37,971 nucleotides of DNA, from positions 1-37,971 of the forward strand of contig JAIEQI010000200.1 in assembly GCA_019747875.1 (NCBI GenBank). Direction: 5' to 3'. Of the stretch, positions 32,454 through 37,971 are shown piece by piece (positions within the stretch are counted from its first letter, which is position 1; each line of letters opens with the position of its first letter). The stretch comes from Candidatus Obscuribacterales bacterium (GTDB taxonomy: Bacteria; Cyanobacteriota; Vampirovibrionia; Obscuribacterales; Obscuribacteraceae). Position numbers and translations under genes: made by a program. A model generated the notes under the pieces. That model saw nothing but the letters and a program-made list of their open reading frames with translations, was not told where the DNA came from and ran no database searches.

Positions 32454-33479
32454 CTAGGATTCGACGAAAGCGCCGAGGCGACGGAACTTGTTCTGGCGAT
32501 CTTTTCGCAGCTCTTTAGGAGACATCTTTGTCAGTTCATTCAAGTGCCTGAGCAATGCTTCGCGCAACTTCTCCGCCGCGAAATCCGGATCATGATGCGC
32601 TCCACCGAGCGGTTCGGTAACAACCTCGTCGGCAACTCCAAGCTGTTTGATTTCCCGCGCCGTCATCTTCATGGCAGTGCAAGCGTCGGCGACCCTGTCG
32701 GCCGAACGCCATAATATAGATGCGCATCCTTCCGGCGAAATCACGGAATATACAGAATGCTCCAACATCAATATACGATTAGCAACCCCAATCGCCAGTG
32801 CCCCACCGGACCCCCCTTCACCAGTAATAACTGAAATGACGGGCACGGTCAGCCCTGAGAGTTCGCGCAAATTTACAGCTATCGCTTCAGCCTGGTTGTG
32901 TTCTTCGGCAGCGAGTCCGGGATAAGCACCAGGTGTGTCGATCAAATTGATGATCGGCAACTGAAACTTCTCAGCGTGCTGGAACAGACGAAGCGCCTTT
33001 CGATAACCTTCTGGCTGCGGCATTCCGAAATTGCAATTTTTCTTCTCGTGAATGGTGCGTCCTTTCTGTGTCCCGCAAACGACAACTTTGTGGTCGCCCA
33101 TGCGCAGAAGCCCAGTCACCATCGCAGGATCGTCAACGCCTTTGCGATCGCCGTGCATTTCAATCCAGGCAGCATCCCATCGGCCGAAATAATCGCGCGT
33201 GTACGGGCGCTGGGGGTGACGCGCAAGCGCAAGGTGATCGATGCCACGGAGATTGCTATATAAAGAACGCTTCAGTTGATCGTATTGCTGATTCAAGCGG
33301 TCGAGATCGTTTTCCAATTCAGGATGCGCGCCCTCGCCAATCTGCTTTTCCAAAAGTTCGATTTGCTGCGCAAGCAATGCAAGTGGTTTTTCGAATTCTA
33401 ACGGAGTTATCTTTTGGTCAACCATTTTCTTCTCTGCTTTTTTGTCTTTAGGTTCTTTATCGGTACCGTCATTCGCCAT
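32454..33479 (-). CDS. accA: Acetyl-CoA carboxylase carboxyltransferase subunit alpha
   Basis: With AccD transfers the carboxyl group from biotin to acetyl-CoA, giving malonyl-CoA for fatty-acid synthesis. 341 residues, normal length. Blocks visible: TPLEFEKPLALLAQQIELLEKQ, RHPQRPYTRDYFGRWDAAW, HGDRKGVDDPAMVTGLLRMG, NLIDTPGAYPGLAAEEHNQAEAIA, and ITGEGGSGGALAIGVANRILMLEHSVYSVISPEG split over the biotin-carboxyl site. The N-terminal 20 residues are Lys/Asp-rich and not part of the fold. It starts 25 bp after accD on the same strand, so the two form an operon giving the alpha2beta2 complex. accB and accC are not in the window. Confidence 0.98.
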   Translation of the reverse strand: MANDGTDKEPKDKKAEKKMVDQKITPLEFEKPLALLAQQIELLEKQIGEGAHPELENDLDRLNQQYDQLKRSLYSNLRGIDHLALARHPQRPYTRDYFGRWDAAWIEMHGDRKGVDDPAMVTGLLRMGDHKVVVCGTQKGRTIHEKKNCNFGMPQPEGYRKALRLFQHAEKFQLPIINLIDTPGAYPGLAAEEHNQAEAIAVNLRELSGLTVPVISVITGEGGSGGALAIGVANRILMLEHSVYSVISPEGCASILWRSADRVADACTAMKMTAREIKQLGVADEVVTEPLGGAHHDPDFAAEKLREALLRHLNELTKMSPKELRKDRQNKFRRLGAFVES

Positions 33480-33504
33480 AATGCAATCTCGATTTGGGAA
33501 CCGG

Positions 33505-34428
33505 CTACCTGGAATAAACAGGTTCGGTCTGCTGAGATGATCCCGACTTTGGTTTGTTCTGTTTCGTGTGGAATTCGATCAATTGAACAAGCGTTTCGCG
33601 CAGCTTGGTGCGTTCGACAACCATGTCGACCTGTCCATGACTGAGCAAATACTCTGCCGTTTGGAAATCGGCCGGGAGCTTTTGGCGAATCGTTTGCTCG
33701 ATCACGCGCCTTCCAGCAAAGCCGACCCGCGCTCCAGGCTCAGCAATAATGAGGTCACCCAGCATTGCGAAACTTGCAGTAACGCCACCATAGGTGGGCT
33801 CGGTCAATACACTTATGTAGAGCAGTCCCGCATCATGGAATGACTTCAGCGCGGAACTCGTCTTAGCAAGTTGCATCAAGCTGAGAATGCCTTCCTGCAT
33901 TCTGGCGCCACCAGAACTTGAAAAGATAATCAGAGGGAGGCGTTTCTCTTCGGCGTGCTCGATTAAGCGCGCAACTTTTTCGCCGACGACAGATCCCATA
34001 GATCCACCGAAATGACCGAAGTCCATAATGCCCAACGCTACCGGATTTTGCTCCATGGTAGCAGTGCCGCTAAGCAACGCTTCCACTAATCCAGACTTTC
34101 GCTCAGCATCGCGCAAGCGTTTGGGATAAGGTTCGGAATCAACAAAGCCGAGCGGATCAGTAGAGCGCAAGTTGGGGTCGATTTCCTCGAAGCTGCCTGG
34201 GTCGGCTAACTGTTCCACACGCTGCTCAGCACCGACGCGGAAGTGATATAGACACTTCGGGCATACGTGAAGGTTCTCACGCAAATCTCTCGTGTAAAGA
34301 AGTTCGCGACACTGAAAACACTGAGTCCAAAGCGCGCAGTACTCTTCCGTAGTGAGCGGCTGCTTGACCTCTGCCTGCTGCTGCCGATTTCTTCTATTGG
34401 CAAACCACTCTTTTAGATCCATGGGCAT
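33505..34428 (-). CDS. accD: Acetyl-CoA carboxylase carboxyltransferase subunit beta
   Basis: Partner of AccA, about 307 residues. The N-terminal zinc ribbon is intact, Cys37-x2-Cys40-x15-Cys56-x2-Cys59 (CFQC and CPKC). Downstream the crotonase-type fold shows VVGEKVARLIEHAEEKRLPL, FSSSGGARMQEGILSLMQLAK, and VLTEPTYGGVTASFAMLGD. Start: ATG at 34428 (or 34422) gives MPMDLKEWFANRR, which agrees with AccD starts in other bacteria, and GGAAGAG lies upstream. The open frame continues upstream to a TTG at 34551, but that part looks non-coding. First gene of the accDA unit, divergent from rsmE. Confidence 0.97.
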   Translation of the reverse strand: MPMDLKEWFANRRNRQQQAEVKQPLTTEEYCALWTQCFQCRELLYTRDLRENLHVCPKCLYHFRVGAEQRVEQLADPGSFEEIDPNLRSTDPLGFVDSEPYPKRLRDAERKSGLVEALLSGTATMEQNPVALGIMDFGHFGGSMGSVVGEKVARLIEHAEEKRLPLIIFSSSGGARMQEGILSLMQLAKTSSALKSFHDAGLLYISVLTEPTYGGVTASFAMLGDLIIAEPGARVGFAGRRVIEQTIRQKLPADFQTAEYLLSHGQVDMVVERTKLRETLVQLIEFHTKQNKPKSGSSQQTEPVYSR

Positions 34429-34631
34429 TAGGCTCTTCCAACCATTCGTAGGGTTTTTTGGGTCTTCATCCGCCGACGTTTCCTTCCTGCGTCCTTCTCT
34501 GAGCAAGCCCAGAAATGAATTTTCAGAAAGGAATTCGCGGCTCCAAAACAAGCCACCAAAACTTCTAAATCGGATAGATTATATCATCAAAAGCCGCTTG
34601 TATTGGGCGGCGGGAAAGAGGCTGTCAGTAG

Positions 34632-35465
34632 ATGCGAATATACAGATTTTTTCCTACTGGCGCCGACATGGACGCTTTGCAACAGATTCGAGGACGCGGT
34701 CCAGAAGCCGGGATTAGCGTCACCATATCTGAACTTGATCTAATAAAACAAATCAAAAACGTACTTCGTTTAGGTGTTGGGAATCGATTCATCCTGCTCG
34801 ACGGTCTCGGTACAAAATACGAAGTTGAGATTCAGCAGTTCGCAAAAAAACAAATCAACTGCTCGCTTGTTTCATTCCTGACAGAGGAGTGCAGAACTCT
34901 TCCGCAAATTGAAATTGTTCTGGCATTGATCAAATCTGATCGCTTCGAATGGTGCCTGGAAAAACTGACCGAGCTGGGCGTAGATCTGATAACGCCGCTG
35001 GTCACTCAGCATTGCGTTGTTAAGCACGCAGAGAAGGGCAAGGAAAAATTGCGTAGATGGGAATCGATTGTCAGGGAGTCAGCTGAGCAGTGCGAGCGGA
35101 TGACGATACCACGCATAGTGACACCCGTCTCATTTTCCGAATACATATATCGCCCCAGAAGTGGTGGCACCTCAACGATGGGTACGCAGCACCTCGAATT
35201 TATATGCGCTGAACGAAAACAAGCGGAGCCTTTGCTGAAAAGACTGGACGGAGAAGGCATATCGACAAGATGTACCAGCGACATAAAACACATAAGTTTG
35301 ATATCCCTGATGATAGGCCCAGAAGGTGGTTTTTCAGAGCATGAACTTAACACCGCAGAAACTCAAGGATGGAAGCCCGTTTCGTTGGGACCGCGAATTC
35401 TGCGTGCTGAAACTGCTGCGATTGCTGCTTTGTCACAAGTCGCATCAATACTGGATATGCAATAG
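34632..35465 (+). CDS. rsmE: 16S rRNA (uracil-1498-N3)-methyltransferase RsmE
   Basis: SPOUT-class methyltransferase acting on the 30S subunit with S-adenosylmethionine. 277 residues, a little longer than the usual 240-250. Seen: N-terminal PUA-like part (MRIYRFF, LRLGVGNRFILLDG), ALIKSDRFEWCLEKLTELGV, and the knot signature IGPEGGFSEHEL with LGPRILRAETAAIAALS near the C-terminus. An extra stretch at about residues 175-220 (Arg/Ser/Gly/Thr-rich) accounts for the length. ATG at 34632; the ribosome site is modest. About 130 bp ahead of yggS. Confidence 0.95.
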   Translation: MRIYRFFPTGADMDALQQIRGRGPEAGISVTISELDLIKQIKNVLRLGVGNRFILLDGLGTKYEVEIQQFAKKQINCSLVSFLTEECRTLPQIEIVLALIKSDRFEWCLEKLTELGVDLITPLVTQHCVVKHAEKGKEKLRRWESIVRESAEQCERMTIPRIVTPVSFSEYIYRPRSGGTSTMGTQHLEFICAERKQAEPLLKRLDGEGISTRCTSDIKHISLISLMIGPEGGFSEHELNTAETQGWKPVSLGPRILRAETAAIAALSQVASILDMQ

Positions 35466-35484
35466 ATCGAGATCAGCAATCAGC

Positions 35485-35515
35485 AAAAGGAAATTCCACT
35501 AAGCTTTCCCTTTTT
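35485..35515 (+). terminator. Terminator-like hairpin after rsmE
   Basis: AAAAGGAAA (35485-35493) can pair with TTTCCCTTTT (35505-35514), with one bulged C, ending in a T5 run. It lies 20 bp after the rsmE stop and immediately upstream of the yggS promoter. Confidence 0.4.
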
Positions 35516-35517
35516 GC

Positions 35518-35549
35518 TTGACAAAAATTTCTGTAAAGAGTCTTATAGT
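35518..35549 (+). promoter_or_regulatory. Sigma70-type promoter for yggS-sepF
   Basis: Perfect -35 TTGACA (35518-35523). Possible -10 boxes are TCTTAT (35541-35546, 17-bp spacer) or TATAGT (35544-35549, 20-bp spacer). Its position 47-78 bp upstream of the yggS ATG is right. It also shows that a TTG-started longer version of YggS, which would begin at the -35 box itself, is not real. Confidence 0.55.
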
Positions 35550-35595
35550 ATCGTTTCATTCCGTTAGGAATTTCCTGCTGCGCGCGTTGAAGGGC

Positions 35596-36264
35596 ATGAG
35601 TGTGGCTGCAAATATAGCGCGCATACGCAAAGAGTTCGGCGATTCAAAAGCCGCTCTCATTGCCGTTTCTAAGTATGTTGGCGTTGAGAAGATGGTAGAA
35701 GCATTCGAAGTTGGAGTCACCGAATTTGGTGAAAGCCGAATCCAAGATGCGCTCCAAAAACAAACCGACGTGCCACCACATATGGCGGAACATATACATT
35801 GGCACTTTATCGGACATCTTCAAACGAATAAGGTCAAAAAGACGGTAGGGAATTTCAAACTGATCCACTCCGTTGATTCCTTCAGACTAGCTGAGGAAAT
35901 CTCAAAAGAAGCTGTCCGCCTGGGTATTGTGCAGGCGATTCTTCTGCAGGCGAAGATTGTTCGCGACGAAAACAAGTCAGGATTTTCTCCGGAAGACTTG
36001 AAAGCGTGCTTCGCCCAAATCATGAATTTGCCCGGAATAAAAATTGAAGGCTTGATGACGATGAGTCCTCTAACGGATGAAAAATCAGTTTGGAGAGAAT
36101 GCTTTCTAGGGCTAAAATCACTGCGCGACGAACTCGAAAAATCGTACTCAGTAAGCCTTCCAGAGCTCTCGATGGGTATGTCGGATGACTGGATCGAAGC
36201 CCTCAAATGTGGTGCCACTATGGTGAGGATCGGCAGAGCAATTTTTGAAAATTCCGAAAATTAG
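35596..36264 (+). CDS. yggS: YggS/PROSC family pyridoxal-phosphate-binding protein
   Basis: Involved in vitamin B6 homeostasis; single-domain alanine-racemase-like barrel that binds PLP on a lysine. About 222 residues from ATG 35596 (MSVAANIARIRKEFG). The PLP lysine is Lys26 in LIAVSKYVG. Other blocks: FGESRIQDALQK, HWHFIGHLQTNKVK, IHSVDSFRLAEEISK, GLMTMSPLTDE, and LSMGMSDDWIEALKCGATMVRIGRAIF. The next gene is sepF, the usual gene order in Cyanobacteria, Firmicutes and Actinobacteria. No catalytic acid residues specific to racemases were sought. An adjacent GTG at 35602 is an alternative start. Confidence 0.95.
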   Translation: MSVAANIARIRKEFGDSKAALIAVSKYVGVEKMVEAFEVGVTEFGESRIQDALQKQTDVPPHMAEHIHWHFIGHLQTNKVKKTVGNFKLIHSVDSFRLAEEISKEAVRLGIVQAILLQAKIVRDENKSGFSPEDLKACFAQIMNLPGIKIEGLMTMSPLTDEKSVWRECFLGLKSLRDELEKSYSVSLPELSMGMSDDWIEALKCGATMVRIGRAIFENSEN

Positions 36265-36360
36265 TTGAGATAAGAAGTCAATTATCTGGTATCTTGTTTG
36301 GTGGCGGGATGAAAGTGGTGAGTCATCCAGCCGAGGTGATGGAAGGGTAAGGTCAGAGGT

Positions 36361-36367
36361 AAGGAGG
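36361..36367 (+). promoter_or_regulatory. Perfect Shine-Dalgarno for sepF
   Basis: AAGGAGG lies 6 nt upstream of GTG 36374 and decides the start, giving MSLVQKFKSFWFGP, a typical SepF N-terminal membrane-targeting helix. Confidence 0.85.
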
Positions 36368-36373
36368 AAGCAA

Positions 36374-36880
36374 GTGAGCCTAGTACAAAAGTTCAAAAGT
36401 TTTTGGTTTGGTCCTGCTGACAATTATGATCAAGAAGATTTCGAAGATCTGTTCGAAACAAGCGATGAGATATATCAGACCAGCGGTCAGTTGGCGCTAG
36501 ATAAAGCGCCTGTCGTTGAGTCCGTTCGCGCACCTAAAGTATTTCAAAATACAAACACAAAGGTTGTCGATCATCCGAGCGCAGCAGCGTCCAGTGAAGT
36601 AATGGTCATCGAGCCTCGCACATTCAACGAAGCGATGGAGATTGTCGAACACCTCAGAATTCGCAAGTCGGTTCTGCTCAATTTGCATCTATTAGACAAT
36701 GAAACGTCACAGCGTATTGTAGATTTCCTTTCGGGAGCTACCCATGCTATCGATGGACATCAACAACGTATCGGTGATGGCGTATTTCTATTTGCACCAT
36801 CCACGGTGGTGATCAGCGCAGAATCAAATTCCTCCAAGGCGATTCGCGACGTGTTCTGGACAAAAACTCAGCTTTCCTAG
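36374..36880 (+). CDS. sepF: Cell division protein SepF
   Basis: Cytoplasmic FtsZ-binding protein that tethers and shapes the Z ring. 168 residues. An N-terminal amphipathic helix (MSLVQKFKSFWFG) for membrane contact is followed by an acidic, flexible linker (about 15-70), then the SepF core (about 75-160): VMVIEPRTFNEAMEIVEHL, SVLLNLHLLDNETSQRIVDF, LSGATHAIDGHQQRIGDGVF and LFAPSTVVISAE. GTG start with AAGGAGG. Follows yggS by 109 bp on the same strand. SepF is the cyanobacterial and Gram-positive FtsZ anchor, which supports the proposed cyanobacterial kinship. Confidence 0.96.
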   Translation: MSLVQKFKSFWFGPADNYDQEDFEDLFETSDEIYQTSGQLALDKAPVVESVRAPKVFQNTNTKVVDHPSAAASSEVMVIEPRTFNEAMEIVEHLRIRKSVLLNLHLLDNETSQRIVDFLSGATHAIDGHQQRIGDGVFLFAPSTVVISAESNSSKAIRDVFWTKTQLS

Positions 36881-36923
36881 AATTTGGACGGCTTCCTGAC
36901 CGATCCGACCAACAAGCAACAAG

Positions 36924-36956
36924 AAGTGGGCTGCAATCGCGGCCCACTTTAGTTTT
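36924..36956 (+). terminator. Intrinsic terminator of sepF
   Basis: AAGTGGGC (36924-36931) pairs with GCCCACTT (36942-36949) over a 10-nt loop, followed by TAGTTTT. It lies 43 bp after the stop. Confidence 0.75.
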
Positions 36957-36965
36957 AAACGCTCA

Positions 36966-36999
36966 GGAGCTTCGCAGGGCTAACGCCCCTCTCAGCTCC
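36966..36999. repeat. Long hairpin next to the 42-bp repeat
   Basis: GGAGCT (36966-36971) with AGCTCC (36994-36999), plus an inner AGGGC/GCCCCT pairing around the TAAC loop, folds into a two-part hairpin. It overlaps the first unit of the 42-bp repeat on the right. Confidence 0.5.
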
Positions 37000-37118
37000 T
37001 CCACTTGCACACCAAACTTCCTCAAGGCCCCTCTCACGTTCGGAGCTCACACAGAAAACTTCCTTTAGGCCCCTCTCTGCTTCTCCGCTTTGACAGCAAA
37101 CCTCCTCGACGCCCTAAG
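36985..37118. repeat. Degenerate tandem repeat with an exact 42-bp period
   Basis: GCCCCTCTC recurs at 36985, 37027 and 37069, and a decayed GCCCT at 37111, giving an exact 42-bp period with no spacers. Forty-two is a multiple of three. On the minus strand the units translate in one frame as VEEVCCQSGEAERG, LKEVFCVSSERERG and LEEVWCASGGAERG, sharing EV, C, S and ERG positions, with some differences at silent codon positions. This frame has no ATG and is closed by a TAG upstream and by TAA within the sepF terminator. Most likely a decayed repeat or fragment of a repetitive protein; no function is claimed. The remaining sequence from 37119 to 37228 shows no ORF or clear signal. Confidence 0.7.
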
Positions 37119-37228
37119 CTCTGCCGCTTACATCGATTTACTGCATAGCCCTCGCCACGCTTGGATTAGGACCCTCTGCGGCGTCTACAGGTTCCGTCTA
37201 GCTCGCATTTCAGGATGATATCGGCGGC

Positions 37229-37861
37229 TTGCTCACTCGTGAGGACTACGTAGAATTCGCTAAAATGAAGCTCATAAATGGCCATAACTGTAGTCAAAAA
37301 CCTATTATATTTCTTGGCATCTTCGGGGATGAACTATTAGGAGCGGTTTGGCTCATGAACGATTCTGGCAACCACATACCAGGCTTTTCTGGATTTGCGC
37401 GATTGAACAACATTTATGGTTCAACCAATAATCCCGCGCAATATAAATGGAACGGCAACAATGTCGTACTCAGTCAAGGCAGCTTTGACGAGAACGCATA
37501 CCTGGCGAAAAAGCTGGAAGAGATAGCCCAGAAAGATTCCGAACTTCCTCAGGAGGTCAGACAAAGAGTCCTGGACAAGGTTGCTCAAGAGAACAGCACT
37601 TTGATCTTCGACATGGCATCGGCTCCGGCACCTCATCTTGAACGGTTGAATAGCCGTTTCGATTTTCTATTACAAGCAGCTTTCGCAAATGCCGAACATG
37701 AGTTTAACGTCAGAAAGTCTCGAGAGAAAATAACCAAGAGCCACAATTTGCAAGAAGGCTGGATGTCGGCATCCGCGATGACTGACCTTGTTCGATTGAA
37801 TGGTACGGTGAAGCAACCACCACCGGATGCACGCAAATTCGTCCCGAAGGATCGCCGCTGA
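37229..37861 (+). CDS. Protein of unknown function
   Basis: About 210 residues, beginning MLTREDYVEFAKMKLINGHN from a TTG at 37229; ATG at 37265 is an alternative and no start has a good ribosome site, so the N-terminus is uncertain. N-terminal half is beta-type (PIIFLGIFGDELLGAVWLMND, GFSGFARLNNIYGS), the middle is helical and charged (YLAKKLEEIAQKDSELPQEV, RQRVLDKVAQENSTLIFD), and the end is basic (PPPDARKFVPKDRR). No signal peptide and no catalytic motif is recognised. Codon use is like the neighbours, and the length makes a real gene likely. Stands alone after the repeat. Confidence 0.6.
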   Translation: MLTREDYVEFAKMKLINGHNCSQKPIIFLGIFGDELLGAVWLMNDSGNHIPGFSGFARLNNIYGSTNNPAQYKWNGNNVVLSQGSFDENAYLAKKLEEIAQKDSELPQEVRQRVLDKVAQENSTLIFDMASAPAPHLERLNSRFDFLLQAAFANAEHEFNVRKSREKITKSHNLQEGWMSASAMTDLVRLNGTVKQPPPDARKFVPKDRR

Positions 37862-37971
37862 GAAAAACTCTAGATTAGAGGCCCGCTCTCGTAAGGAGAT
37901 ACTATGTAAGCGCCGAGCGAAAGCTGGTCGCTTGTAAACCGAGAACAATTGCAGTAGCACTTGACTCCCTA

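Noticed and set aside
34429..34551. 41-residue N-terminal extension of AccD from a TTG
   Set aside because: AccD proteins start near MDLKEWFANRR, and GGAAGAG supports the ATG at 34428/34422.
35518..35595. 26-residue N-terminal extension of YggS from a TTG
   Set aside because: That TTG is the -35 box of a promoter; family members start near the ATG at 35596.
36985..37118. CRISPR-like periodicity
   Set aside because: Units are directly abutting and diverged, with no unique spacers and no cas genes.

Overview
The window looks like chromosomal DNA from a Gram-negative-type bacterium of moderate GC. My best guess is a non-photosynthetic relative of Cyanobacteria (Melainabacteria/Vampirovibrionia, Obscuribacter-like). 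The grounds are the mix of features: several Hanks-type kinases with a membrane anchor and TPR tails, a yggS-sepF pair, diderm lipoprotein maturation (Lnt), Tad-like pseudopilins, and TTG/GTG starts behind strong Shine-Dalgarno sites. This placement is inference; no rRNA or other phylogenetic marker was analysed. I see no insertion sequence, integrase, phage gene, CRISPR array or tRNA.

Layout. 1-4215 (+): a 16-bp tandem repeat, a membrane kinase with a tyrosine-kinase-like catalytic loop, and a PAS sensor histidine kinase. 4261-7396 (-): a crotonase-family enzyme, then a DUF192 protein and an apolipoprotein N-acyltransferase that overlap by one base. 7575-11080 (+): an exported TPR protein followed by a TadE / VWA-TadG / TadE-like surface module. 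11427-13478 (+): RuvC, an RsuA/RluE-type pseudouridine synthase and a small helical protein. 13480-15516 (-): a large FG-GAP/ASPIC protein. 15810-17827 (-): groES-groEL. 18136-22709 (-): a GAF-GAF-degenerate GGDEF protein overlapping a TPR kinase gene. 22829-25290 (+): a HIT protein, a small Trp-rich protein with its own terminator, and an exported TPR protein. 25296-30166 (-): a sugar-1-phosphate nucleotidyltransferase, an ArgH-family protein with an altered signature loop, a 39-residue charged protein with its own promoter-like site and terminator, and an MFS transporter. 30362-32380 (+): a third TPR kinase with a Cys-rich N-terminus. 32454-34428 (-): accD-accA. 34632-37861 (+): RsmE, YggS, SepF, a 42-bp-period degenerate repeat, and an unknown protein.

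How the genes work together. Most are housekeeping: fatty-acid synthesis, chaperonin, rRNA modification, recombination, division. A signalling layer runs through them. Three Hanks-type kinases share the order kinase, single membrane segment, helical TPR-like tail. One has a histidine kinase 84 bp downstream. Another is cotranscribed with a protein whose GGDEF active site has decayed to GSQEF while the c-di-GMP inhibitory-site motif RxxD is kept at the canonical distance; this suggests a c-di-GMP receptor wired to a protein kinase. The Tad-like module is the clearest cell-surface system. Other points of interest are family members with changed catalytic residues: Lnt with Ser in place of the nucleophilic Cys, ArgH with a rewritten GSSxMPxKxN loop, a crotonase lacking one catalytic Glu, and the first kinase with HRDLSAAN.
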